Positions 46,496 to 54,281 of a stretch of DNA of 64,000 nucleotides are shown here, piece after piece. The translations under genes and the position numbers were made by a program. The stretch comes from Mucilaginibacter sp. SMC90 (GTDB lineage: Bacteria > Bacteroidota > Bacteroidia > Sphingobacteriales > Sphingobacteriaceae). Under the pieces are notes generated by a model. It was not told where the DNA came from. It saw only the letters and a list, made by a program, of their open reading frames with translations, and did not search any database. Location: NCBI RefSeq assembly GCF_022811725.1, contig NZ_CP094527.1, positions 2,728,001 to 2,792,000 on the forward strand. The letters run 5' to 3'. The first letter of the stretch is position 1. Each line of letters starts with the position of its first letter.

Positions 46496-46596
46496 GTGAG
46501 TGGTTTATTGGGTTGATTGGGTGAGTAGTTGACAACGAATATACCATTTGATAAATCCAACTAACCATTCACTTAATCAACTAATCAACCACCCAC
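46496..46596. repeat. Intergenic inverted repeat before tpiA
   Basis: Left arm with GTGAGTGGTT and TTGATTGGGTGAGTAGTT, right arm with CAACTAACCATTCACTT and ATCAACCACCCAC, imperfect reverse complements. The words are those that flank the toxin-antitoxin pair at 4263 and 5081. Confidence 0.6.
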
Positions 46597-46611
46597 TAAA
46601 ATAATAAAATC

Positions 46612-47376
46612 ATGAGAAAGAAAATCGTTGCCGGAAACTGGAAAATGAACCTTGATTACAATGAAGGTTTAGCTTTATTTTCAGAGATCATCAACATGGT
46701 TAAAGATGAGGCTACCGGCACGCAGGAAGCAGTGATCTGCAGTCCATTTATTCACATCCACAGCCTGGTACAACTATCAAAAGGTTATAGCAAAATTGCC
46801 GTTGGCGCACAAAATGCCCACCAGGAAGAAAAAGGCGCTTACACAGGCGAGATCTCTGCTAAAATGATCAAATCTACAGGTGCTGCTTATGTGATCCTTG
46901 GTCACTCAGAGCGCCGTCAGTATTTTGGCGAAACCAATGCTTTGCTTGCCAAAAAAACAGATACCGCTTTAAAGAATGATCTTCGCCCTATTTTCTGTAT
47001 TGGCGAAACTTTGCAGGAGCGTGAAGCTAATACACATTTTGATGTGATTAAAACTCAACTGCTTGAAGGTGTATTTCATCTTGATGCTGAGCAATTTGCT
47101 AAATTAGTTATTGCTTATGAACCAGTTTGGGCTATCGGTACCGGTGTAACTGCTACCTCTGCACAGGCACAGGAGATCCACGAGTTTATCCGTAAAGAAA
47201 TTGCTGCCAAATACAGCCAGGAAGTTGCTGATGCTACTACTATTTTATACGGTGGCAGCTGCAACCCAAGCAATGCTGCCGAGCTGTTTGCGCAGGCTGA
47301 TATTGATGGCGGTCTTATCGGCGGTGCTTCGCTAAAATCACGCGATTTCACTGATATCGTTAAAACGTTTAATTAA
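46612..47376 (+). CDS. tpiA: Triosephosphate isomerase
   Basis: A 254-residue TIM barrel, full length. Glycolysis: dihydroxyacetone phosphate to glyceraldehyde-3-phosphate. Asn/Lys in AGNWKMN (near 10-13), His in ILGHSERR (near 98-105) and the catalytic Glu in AYEPVWAIGTG (near 168-178) are present, as is the C-terminal GGSC and LIGGASL phosphate loop. Single-gene unit between two repeat-rich gaps. Confidence 0.98.
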   Translation: MRKKIVAGNWKMNLDYNEGLALFSEIINMVKDEATGTQEAVICSPFIHIHSLVQLSKGYSKIAVGAQNAHQEEKGAYTGEISAKMIKSTGAAYVILGHSERRQYFGETNALLAKKTDTALKNDLRPIFCIGETLQEREANTHFDVIKTQLLEGVFHLDAEQFAKLVIAYEPVWAIGTGVTATSAQAQEIHEFIRKEIAAKYSQEVADATTILYGGSCNPSNAAELFAQADIDGGLIGGASLKSRDFTDIVKTFN

Positions 47377-47381
47377 TATTA

Positions 47382-47504
47382 GTTATGAGATTTTAGATAT
47401 GAGATCTGAGACAATGCTCAAACTTAATTTCAAACAGAAATGAGGTTTGCGCTGTTTATTAAAAAATAAACTCTCAAATCTCATATCTCACGTCTCAATC
47501 TAAC
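47382..47504. repeat. Word-type inverted repeat between tpiA and membrane protein gene
   Basis: Left arm words GATTTTAGATATGAGATCTGAG, cut here into GATATGAGATCTGAGAC; right arm CAAATCTCATATCTCACGTC. The arms are imperfect reverse complements around a 60-base core. Same style as the gaps at 52869 and 54189. Confidence 0.5.
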
Positions 47505-47510
47505 AGAAGC

Positions 47511-47981
47511 ATGAAGCTTTTAAAAGTTCTTTTACCGGTTTTGATCGACTTTGGCATTTTTTGGGCAGTGGTGTATATCAACATGCCCGATCATCCCATG
47601 CGTATTGGCGAAATTGGTAACGGGAATTTGTATAGCCTTATGGCTTACTTCAGTCTTTTTTGGGGCTTGCTGCTTGCCGATGGTATTCTCACGCAATACC
47701 TGATCATTACACCGCTTTGGAATTGGGTTAAACATAAAGGTGCCCTGGCCCGTTTTATTGCCGGAGCCTGCATTGCCCTGGTTTGTATATTATTTGGCGG
47801 AGCCCTCAGTTACATTATATGGCTACCCGAAGAAGGATACAGCCCCTTGCTTAGTTTTTGGTGGTACATGACCGAAATACAGGCTGTTTACTGGCTTGTT
47901 AACTTCGTTGTGCTGTATTTGCTCGACAGGAAAAGAGCAGGTGCCGATAGCGGGCAGGTTGAGCCTGAAGTTGCAGGTTAA
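47511..47981 (+). CDS. Integral membrane protein, four segments
   Basis: A 156-residue inner-membrane protein with four predicted segments (about 5-24, 42-68, 82-105 and 125-143) and a short polar tail (DRKRAGADSGQ). No family is recognised. Codon use fits the window. It is followed after 54 bases by prmA on the same strand and may be co-transcribed with it. Function unknown. Confidence 0.7.
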   Translation: MKLLKVLLPVLIDFGIFWAVVYINMPDHPMRIGEIGNGNLYSLMAYFSLFWGLLLADGILTQYLIITPLWNWVKHKGALARFIAGACIALVCILFGGALSYIIWLPEEGYSPLLSFWWYMTEIQAVYWLVNFVVLYLLDRKRAGADSGQVEPEVAG

Positions 47982-48035
47982 CCCCGCTCTCTTATTAGCT
48001 GGTTTTGTGTAGAGTGTTAATGACAAAAAAACAAA

Positions 48036-48872
48036 ATGAATTATTACGAACTATTTTTTACAACCATCACTACCGAAGATTATCAGCAGGACCTGCTGAT
48101 AAATGCTTTGGGCGAGATAGGTTTTGATACTTTTGAAGAGCTTGAGCTTGGTTTTAAGGCTTATATCCCCGAAGATATTTTTGACCAGCAGGCGCTTGAT
48201 GAGCAGTTATTACCTTATAAATCCCTGTTCACTTTTAGTTACGAGGTAACCCTTATCCCTCAAAAAAACTGGAACGAGGTATGGGAAAGCAACTTTGAAC
48301 CGATAGAAATAGGCAATAAGATCTATGTAAGGGCAACTTTTCATGAACCTAAGCCTGAGTTTGAATACGAGATCGTGATCGATCCTAAAATGGCATTTGG
48401 CACCGGGCACCACCAAACCACGGCCATGATGCTGGGCCTGATGCTGGAAAATGAATTTGCAGGTAAAAAGGTGCTTGATATGGGCTGCGGTACCGGGATC
48501 CTTGCTATTATGGCCGCCAAATTAGCTGCTGATGATATCACGGCCATTGATTACGATCCTGTTTGCTATGAAAGCACTATCGAAAATTCGGCTCTGAATA
48601 ATGTAAGCAATATCAAACCACTTTGTGGTTCAAAAGAGGTTATTCCTGATGAGCAATATGATACCATTCTGGCTAACATTAACCGCAATATTCTTATCGA
48701 CCAGATGCAGCGCTATGCCGAAGTATTAAAAGCTGATGGAGAGATCTACTTCAGTGGTTTTTATGAATCGCCAGATCTGGATATCATTACAGATGAAGCA
48801 CGGAAGTATGGCCTGAAATATATCACCCATAAGAAAGACAAAGAATGGGTTGCCGCTAAGTTTATAAAGTAA
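48036..48872 (+). CDS. prmA: Ribosomal protein L11 methyltransferase
   Basis: A 278-residue SAM-dependent methyltransferase. The substrate-binding N-terminal domain (about 1-95) is followed by the Rossmann domain with the SAM motif VLDMGCGTGILAIMA and the NPP-like motif seen here as LANINRNI. DPKMAFGTGHHQTTAMML is the family signature. It trimethylates ribosomal protein L11. A dispersed repeat follows. Confidence 0.94.
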   Translation: MNYYELFFTTITTEDYQQDLLINALGEIGFDTFEELELGFKAYIPEDIFDQQALDEQLLPYKSLFTFSYEVTLIPQKNWNEVWESNFEPIEIGNKIYVRATFHEPKPEFEYEIVIDPKMAFGTGHHQTTAMMLGLMLENEFAGKKVLDMGCGTGILAIMAAKLAADDITAIDYDPVCYESTIENSALNNVSNIKPLCGSKEVIPDEQYDTILANINRNILIDQMQRYAEVLKADGEIYFSGFYESPDLDIITDEARKYGLKYITHKKDKEWVAAKFIK

Positions 48873-48891
48873 GAGCCCTAAAATAAAGTTA

Positions 48892-48985
48892 TGTCATTGC
48901 GAGGAGGGACGACGAAGCAATCGCATACTATGCATATCCGCCCTGTAAAGTATGCGATTGCCACGCTATCGCTCGCAATGACATA
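48892..48985. repeat. Dispersed palindromic repeat, copy 3
   Basis: Starts ATGTCATTGCGAGGAGGGA and ends TATCGCTCGCAATGACAT, with CCCTGTAAAG in the middle and the pair GCATACT/AGTATGC as an inner stem. Longest copy. Confidence 0.78.
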
Positions 48986-48991
48986 AAAATA

Positions 48992-49633
48992 TTAATACCC
49001 CACAGTAAACCTTCTCTTCACAAACTGGTTGTTTTCCAATTCATCCAGTATAGCAACTGCTAAATCTTCAACTGAAATTTCGTGCTCGTGTTTGTCATTA
49101 AATACCGGTTCATCTGTGCCTGTGCGGTATACGCCTGTACGGGTACCTGGGTGCAGGTTAATAGCGGGGCTCAGGAACGTCCAGTCTAACTCTTCTTCTT
49201 TTTTGATGATGTTCAGGTAGTCGCGGGCTGCGGTAGCGCCGGCTTTCCATTCGGCAGGGAATTGGGGGCTATCAACTAATTGCACGCCTGGCGCAATGTA
49301 AAGGCTCCCTGCACCGCCTATAACCAATAAGCGTTTTATTCCGGCTTGCTTAGTTGCTTGCTGTATAGCTTCAGATCCCTTTATAAAATCGTTATACAGA
49401 TTGGGGTTTGTCCAGCCTGCATTAAATGAGTTTACTACCGCGTTATGGCCTTTCAAAGCTTCTGTTAACTCATTAACATTATATACGTCGGCAGTTTTGA
49501 GTGTTAGCCTGGAGTTTTCAATATCCGTTTTTGGATTGCGGGCTATGGCTGTTACCTCGTATCCTCGTTGTAAGGCTTCTGCTAATACTGCTTTTCCTAC
49601 AAAGCCTGTGGCTCCAATTAATGCTATTTTCAT
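48992..49633 (-). CDS. NAD(P)-dependent oxidoreductase (NAD(P)H-binding, NmrA-like)
   Basis: A 213-residue Rossmann-fold protein of the atypical SDR group: MKIALIGATGFVGKAVLAEAL with the GATGFVG motif, then ARNP, NSFNAGW and LVIGGAGSLY. No clear YxxxK. Often called NAD(P)H-binding or 'putative NADH-flavin reductase' proteins. It follows the Rrf2 regulator gene by 55 bases, and an operator-like site that matches the one before the Rrf2 gene lies in that gap, so it is the likely regulon partner. Confidence 0.86.
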   Translation of the reverse strand: MKIALIGATGFVGKAVLAEALQRGYEVTAIARNPKTDIENSRLTLKTADVYNVNELTEALKGHNAVVNSFNAGWTNPNLYNDFIKGSEAIQQATKQAGIKRLLVIGGAGSLYIAPGVQLVDSPQFPAEWKAGATAARDYLNIIKKEEELDWTFLSPAINLHPGTRTGVYRTGTDEPVFNDKHEHEISVEDLAVAILDELENNQFVKRRFTVGY

Positions 49634-49651
49634 TGTTTTTTGGTTTTTATA

Positions 49652-49672
49652 TTGTAATTAAAATTGTTACAG
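49652..49672. promoter_or_regulatory. Rrf2-type operator upstream of the oxidoreductase gene
   Basis: A 21-base site with half-sites TTGTAA and TTACAG, the same length and spacing as 50101-50121. Confidence 0.6.
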
Positions 49673-49688
49673 TTTGTTTTAAAATTTT

Positions 49689-50096
49689 TTAATCGAATTG
49701 ATTTACAAAATCAAAAATGGTTATGGTACTTAATTTTTTGATTATAGCTGCTTCAACATCATCAGCCAGGTGGTCAAGATGGGCACCAATTTGCTTGCCG
49801 ACCGGGCAATCAGGATTGGGCTTGTTTTTGGCCTGGCCCAAAGCAGGTGGTAGTTTTACAGCCTTGTAAACATCGGCAAGAGTAATTTTTTGTGGTGGAA
49901 GGGCAAGGCTATACCCGCCGGTTTTACCTTCTTTACTTTCAATAAGGCCACAGGCGCGTAGTTTGCGCATCTCTTTACGTACTAAAACCGGATTTACATT
50001 CATGCTGCCAGCTACGTAATCTGACGATAACAGTTCACCCGGCTGTTTGCAAAGCAGGGTTAATACATGGGTTGCTATTTGGAATTGTCCGTTCAT
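49689..50096 (-). CDS. Rrf2 family transcriptional regulator
   Basis: A 135-residue winged-helix regulator of the Rrf2 family: FQIATHVLTLLCKQPGELLSSDYVAGSMNVNPVLVRKEMRKLRACGLIESKEGKTGGYSLA in outline. One Cys in the helix (RACGLI) and one near the end (NPDCPVGKQIG) remain; the three-Cys cluster of IscR or NsrR is missing, so it likely does not hold an Fe-S cluster and looks more like the YwnA/YwgB group. Perfect palindromes lie in front of it and of the oxidoreductase gene. Likely a redox or electrophile sensor (inference). Confidence 0.88.
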   Translation of the reverse strand: MNGQFQIATHVLTLLCKQPGELLSSDYVAGSMNVNPVLVRKEMRKLRACGLIESKEGKTGGYSLALPPQKITLADVYKAVKLPPALGQAKNKPNPDCPVGKQIGAHLDHLADDVEAAIIKKLSTITIFDFVNQFD

Positions 50097-50100
50097 TTAT

Positions 50101-50121
50101 CTGTAATAAAAAATATTACAG
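50101..50121. promoter_or_regulatory. Rrf2 operator at its own gene
   Basis: CTGTAATA, 5 A, TATTACAG: a perfect 8-base inverted repeat that begins 4 bases upstream of the ATG. A box resembling -7 (CACTTTTG, minus strand, near 50124-50131) lies just upstream, so binding would block transcription. Confidence 0.72.
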
Positions 50122-50406
50122 TACAAAAGTGAAATTTAAATTTTAAAAAGAAGAATTTTTTGCGCTTTTTTGCGCACTAAATTACAATGGGGTGAAGATC
50201 CCGGTTCAGATTATTAGTAAAAAATACCATGTTGTAGGTATGTTTTTGAACGATTAATTTGTTTTAATTTAAAGGATTTGCCAATCGCAACAATTAACTA
50301 CACTTTTAAATAAAATTTTACGCAAATTAGTTGATAATTAGCGTGATAATAAATATTATTGTAAAGTAATTAACTTTTGCGAAACCTACACTATTAATTT
50401 AACCAA
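50122..50406. other. Divergent gap between Rrf2 and XRE genes
   Basis: About 285 bases, A+T-rich. It holds the Rrf2 promoter at one end and, at 50379-50386 (AACTTTTG), a likely -7 box of the XRE gene. Nothing else seen. Confidence 0.45.
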
Positions 50407-50748
50407 ATGAAAACTCTCGGAAAAAAAATCAGATTATTACGTCATCAAAAAGGGTGGAGCCAGGAGGATGTTGCAAAGAGATTGGATATTTCAATTCCTG
50501 CTTTCTCAAAGATTGAAACGGGGATTACCGATATAAATTTGTCAAGACTTGAGCAGATAGCAAATTTATTTGAAATGTCTGTAGTTCAGTTGCTTACATT
50601 TAATGATAACGAGCAGGATCAGAAATTTGTTAACGAGTTGGAAACCGTTAATAAACGTTTAATGGACCGCGAAACTGAAGTAATCGATTTGCAGAAAAAA
50701 GTAATTGAACTATTTGAAGAACTTCGACATTCAAAAGTAACCGCATAA
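50407..50748 (+). CDS. XRE-family helix-turn-helix regulator with coiled-coil tail
   Basis: A 113-residue DNA-binding protein: a lambda-repressor-like helix-turn-helix (about 3-62, KKIRLLRHQKGWSQEDVAKRLDISIPAFSKIETG, in pieces) and a coiled-coil C-terminus (about 75-110, FVNELETVNKRLMDRETEVIDLQKKVIELFEEL, in pieces) for dimerisation. Common in Bacteroidota; targets unknown. It has an A+T-rich upstream gap and converges on the GNAT gene. Confidence 0.9.
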   Translation: MKTLGKKIRLLRHQKGWSQEDVAKRLDISIPAFSKIETGITDINLSRLEQIANLFEMSVVQLLTFNDNEQDQKFVNELETVNKRLMDRETEVIDLQKKVIELFEELRHSKVTA

Positions 50749-50772
50749 TTTTTGAGGCCCGGTTTGGCCGGG

Positions 50773-51894
50773 CTAATCAAAAATGTAACGCATTGTTAAA
50801 TGCTTTTTGCCAAATGTAGCGCCAACTGCTTCATGGATGGCTATCATTTTGTCGTTGAAATCTCCTACCCAGGATAATTCAAGCTCATCATAACGCTTGA
50901 GCGGCAACACATATTCCTTTAATTTTATAAACATTGCCGATTCGAGGCCGTGTTTTTGATACTTTGGTTTAGTACCCATTACAATGGCGCGCATGCGGGA
51001 TACCCCTTTCCACCGGTAATATAAAAACTTAAGTTTACCAATAAGGTTCAGCTTGCCGTTAAGCGGTTTAAGCATTTGGTTGGCATCAGGTAAAATGATC
51101 ATGAATGATGCAGGTTCATCATCAACGTAAGCAAACCAAATCAGTTTTGGGTCCATCAGTGGCTTCATTTTTTCAAAGCTTTCCATGATGGTGCTGTATG
51201 TAATGGGGACAAAATTTTCAAAGTCTTTCCATCCGTCGTTATAAACCTCAATAAAATCGGCTGCAAACTTTTCTATTTTTTTTATTTCGAAATGCCTGAA
51301 ATCATAACCTGGTTTTTGGGCCACCCAGTTGGCAATTTTGGTAAATCGTTCGGGAAAAGGTTTATGGGCGTCAACGTGGTTGGTGATCTGGGCGTATTGG
51401 GTTTTAAAGCCGTATTCATCAAAAAAGGCCTGGTAATACGGATAGTTATAGTTCATGCCGTATGACGGAGGGGTAAAGCCTTCAACAAGTAAGCCCCAAA
51501 AGTTATCATTTTCACCAAAGTTGATGGGGCCATCCATGGCTTTCATGCCATTTTCTTTAAGCCAGCTCTTTGCCGTGTCAAATAAGAGGAAAGCCGCTTT
51601 TTTGTTATTGATGCATTCAAAAAAGCCCATCCCGCCTGTTGGCTGTTCATAATTGTACGCCTTTTTTTCATTTATGAACGCTGCAACCCGGCCAATTAGT
51701 TTGCCATTATCATCGGTAAGGATCCAGCGGGTACATTTTCCATGCTGGTGAAAATTGTTTTTTGCGGGATTGAATACAGCCTCGATATCATTATCAAGCG
51801 GACAAACCCAGTTTGGATCGTCTTTATAAATGATGCGGGCCACATCCAGGAACGCTTTTTTTGATGTTTTGTCCTGTACTTCAGTTACTTTCAT
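50773..51894 (-). CDS. GNAT-fold acyltransferase-like protein
   Basis: A 373-residue protein. The first 110 residues (WILTDDNGKLIGRVAAFINEKKAYNY) and the last 170 (WFAYVDDEPASFMIILPDANQML and KHGLESAMFIKLKEYVLPLKRYDELELSWVGDFNDKMIAIHEAVGA, in pieces) look like two GNAT-type halves. Close homologues are annotated only as GNAT or hypothetical proteins in Bacteroidota. Substrate unknown. It is cytoplasmic. The gene converges on the XRE regulator, 24 bases apart. Confidence 0.75.
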   Translation of the reverse strand: MKVTEVQDKTSKKAFLDVARIIYKDDPNWVCPLDNDIEAVFNPAKNNFHQHGKCTRWILTDDNGKLIGRVAAFINEKKAYNYEQPTGGMGFFECINNKKAAFLLFDTAKSWLKENGMKAMDGPINFGENDNFWGLLVEGFTPPSYGMNYNYPYYQAFFDEYGFKTQYAQITNHVDAHKPFPERFTKIANWVAQKPGYDFRHFEIKKIEKFAADFIEVYNDGWKDFENFVPITYSTIMESFEKMKPLMDPKLIWFAYVDDEPASFMIILPDANQMLKPLNGKLNLIGKLKFLYYRWKGVSRMRAIVMGTKPKYQKHGLESAMFIKLKEYVLPLKRYDELELSWVGDFNDKMIAIHEAVGATFGKKHLTMRYIFD

Positions 51895-51975
51895 ACTTGT
51901 TGGTGCCGGTAGATAATAAAAAAAGCATCCAGAGGCATAGTCTGAATGCTTTACAAAATACTATATTTTTAAATA

Positions 51976-52170
51976 CTAATAATCGTCTTCGTCTTCGTCA
52001 TCAAATGACTCATAACCACCTCTGCCCAGATCATCGTCTAAGGGGCCGTCAAAGTCATCATCATCGTCATCATACTTCTTCGTTGCTTTTGTTGGCTCCA
52101 GATCATCATCCTCCGCATCGTTATCAGAGTCTTGGACCTTTTTAGTGTTCGGTTTCTTTGGCGCTCCCAT
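51976..52170 (-). CDS. Small highly acidic protein, 64 residues
   Basis: A short basic head (MGAPKKPNTKK) is followed by a run made almost entirely of Asp, Glu and small residues (KYDDDDDDFDGPLDDD and SFDDEDEDDY). No fold is expected; such proteins can bind cations, basic proteins or RNA-binding partners. It lies between the GNAT gene and scpB. Acidic tails like this recur in Sphingobacteriaceae proteins (from memory). Function unknown. Confidence 0.65.
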   Translation of the reverse strand: MGAPKKPNTKKVQDSDNDAEDDDLEPTKATKKYDDDDDDFDGPLDDDLGRGGYESFDDEDEDDY

Positions 52171-52312
52171 TGTAATGGATTTTATAAATTAAACTTCGTC
52201 AATAATAATAATTTAAATCAGATAAAGAAAAGCGTTTTTTCAGATCCTTTATCTTTACCGATTCAATAGTAAAAATAATTAAAATTGATTTTTTTTAAAA
52301 CAGAAATTAAAA

Positions 52313-52864
52313 TTATTCTGATTGTTCGCCAATGGTGGCGGTATTGTTTGTAAAGTCCTTAAGTTGAGGCAATTCCTCAATGCTGTTAATGCCAAAATAG
52401 TCCATAAACAACAAACTTGTGCCGTAAAGTATAGGTTTTCCAAGCCCTTCTGATTTGCCAACTATAGCTATCAGCTCTTTTTCCAGTAATTTTTGGATCG
52501 AATAATCACAGTTTACTCCTCTTATTTGTTCAATATCGGGTTTGGTTACCGGTTGCTTATAAGCGATGATGGCAAGGGTTTCCAAAGCGGCCTGGCTCAA
52601 TTTTTTCTTTGATCGTTGCAGCTGCAGCAAATTGATAACGGCATGGTATTCCTTTTTAGTGAGGAATTGATAGCCGTTGCCAATTTTAACTAATTCAATA
52701 GCTAAGCTATGATGCTGATACTTTTCATGGATCCTGTTTATAGCATCAGTTACTTCTTCGCTGGCAAAATCACGTTCAAACGCCGCCTGGAGGCAATACA
52801 TAATCTCTTCCAGCCTGATTGCCTGTTCTGACGCAAAAATTAGTGCCTCTACGTATTGTTCCAT
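52313..52864 (-). CDS. scpB: Segregation and condensation protein B
   Basis: A 183-residue kleisin-partner protein made of two winged-helix domains. MEQYVEALIFASEQAIRLEEI and LSQAALETLAIIAYKQPVTKPDIEQIRGVN (in pieces) are typical, with LITEKGRAEGLGKP seen here as LIAIVGKSEGLGKPILYGTS. It works with ScpA and SMC in chromosome segregation. scpA is not within the window. Confidence 0.92.
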   Translation of the reverse strand: MEQYVEALIFASEQAIRLEEIMYCLQAAFERDFASEEVTDAINRIHEKYQHHSLAIELVKIGNGYQFLTKKEYHAVINLLQLQRSKKKLSQAALETLAIIAYKQPVTKPDIEQIRGVNCDYSIQKLLEKELIAIVGKSEGLGKPILYGTSLLFMDYFGINSIEELPQLKDFTNNTATIGEQSE

Positions 52865-52868
52865 TTTT

Positions 52869-52987
52869 TAAGTCGAAAGCCTACAGTCTTAAGTTCAAAG
52901 TCTTAATCTTAAATACAAAGTCAATAATCTTGGATTGAGAGCTATTGACTTAAAACTTAGGGCTTGAGACTTAAAACTTCCGACTTA
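52869..52987. repeat. Word-type inverted repeat between scpB and mqnC
   Basis: Repeats of AAGTC, CTTAAG and AAAGTCTTAA on the left, and GACTTAAAACTT twice on the right. The halves are diverged reverse complements. Contains no reading frame. Confidence 0.5.
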
Positions 52988-52990
52988 ATA

Positions 52991-54115
52991 CTAATAATTT
53001 ATAACCTGTTCTTCAATTTCAACGGGGATGTCGCGCCACTCGTATCGCTGGGTACGAAGTTGCGGTTCAAAGCCAGCTTCTTTAATAGACTCCTGGATGC
53101 CTTTGGCGGTAAACCTGTGCGGCGCACCGGCTGCCGATACTACATTTTCCTCAATCATGATAGAGCCAAAATCGTTAGCGCCTGCATGTAAGCAAATTTG
53201 GGCAACCTGTTTACCTACAGTAAGCCACGAAGCCTGGATGTTTTTAACGTTTGGCAACATAATACGGCTCAGTGCAATCATGCGGATATATTCATCGCCG
53301 GTTACATTATTGGTGATGCCGCGTACTTTACGTAAAAGGGTACCATCATCCTGGAAAGGCCATGGAATAAATGCTATGAAGCCGTAATTGCCTTCTGGTT
53401 TCTCGGCCTGTACTTCACGGATCCAAACTAAATGCTCGAAGCGCTCTTCAATAGTTTCGATATGGCCAAACATCATGGTTGCAGATGTTGGCAGGTTAAG
53501 CTGATGAGCGGCACGCATTACGTCAAGCCATTCTTTACCGCCGCATTTGCCTTTTGAGATCAGGCGGCGAACACGGTCGTTCAAAATTTCGGCACCGGCA
53601 CCTGGCAATGAATCCAAGCCGGCCTCCTTCATGGCCCTTAATACTTCAATGTGAGGCATGCCCTCTAATTTGGCAACATGCGCAATTTCAGGTGGACCTA
53701 ATGAATGTAGCTTTAATTTAGGATATAGCTGCTTCAGTTCGCGGAACAGATCAGTATAAAATTTCAGCCCCAAATCAGGGTGGTGACCGCCTTGTAACAA
53801 CAGCTGATCGCCGCCATAACGGAACGTTTCCTCTATCTTCTTTTTATATGTTTCAATGTCAGTTATGTAACTGTCTTCGTGACCAGGACGGCGGAAGAAA
53901 TTACAAAACTTGCAATTAGCGATACAAACATTGGTGGTATTAACATTACGGTCTATTTGCCAGGTAACCTTACCATGCGGAACCTGTATTTTACGAAGTT
54001 CGTTGGCAGTGTACATCAACTCGGCAGTAGAGGCGTTGTTATACAGGTAAACGCCTTCTTCAAGCGTTAAAAAATCAAACCGCAACGCGCGTTGCAACAG
54101 ATCGGCTGTATTCAT
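52991..54115 (-). CDS. mqnC: Cyclic dehypoxanthinyl futalosine synthase
   Basis: About 374 residues, a radical-SAM enzyme of the futalosine route to menaquinone, cyclising dehypoxanthine futalosine. The Fe-S motif is CIANCKFCNFFR. QLLLQGGHHPDLGL and SATMMFGHIETIEERFEHL are typical of MqnC (MqnE is similar but starts differently). The ATG at 54115 is chosen over TTG three codons upstream; a -7 box (TATATTTG, minus 54129-54122) ends 6 bases before it, so the leader would be nearly absent. Menaquinone fits the nuo genes found later in the window. Confidence 0.93.
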   Translation of the reverse strand: MNTADLLQRALRFDFLTLEEGVYLYNNASTAELMYTANELRKIQVPHGKVTWQIDRNVNTTNVCIANCKFCNFFRRPGHEDSYITDIETYKKKIEETFRYGGDQLLLQGGHHPDLGLKFYTDLFRELKQLYPKLKLHSLGPPEIAHVAKLEGMPHIEVLRAMKEAGLDSLPGAGAEILNDRVRRLISKGKCGGKEWLDVMRAAHQLNLPTSATMMFGHIETIEERFEHLVWIREVQAEKPEGNYGFIAFIPWPFQDDGTLLRKVRGITNNVTGDEYIRMIALSRIMLPNVKNIQASWLTVGKQVAQICLHAGANDFGSIMIEENVVSAAGAPHRFTAKGIQESIKEAGFEPQLRTQRYEWRDIPVEIEEQVINY

Positions 54116-54188
54116 ATCAGGCAAATATACGTAAGTTGATAATTTGATTTTGCCCGCTGTTAAATAATTGACAAAAAAGATAGAAAGG

Positions 54189-54281
54189 AAGAAGCGGAAA
54201 GCTCAAGGCCTAAAGCCCAATGCTTATCATTCCCTGAGCTATCAGCTTTTTGCCTTTAGCTTTAAGCTTTCGGCTTTCAGG
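54189..54281. repeat. Word-type inverted repeat before the ABC ATPase stop
   Basis: GAAGCGGAAAGCTCAAGG on the left and CTTTAGCTTTAAGCTTTCG on the right are diverged reverse complements, built from AAAGCT and TTAAGC words. It runs up to the stop codon of the ABC ATPase gene. Confidence 0.5.
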
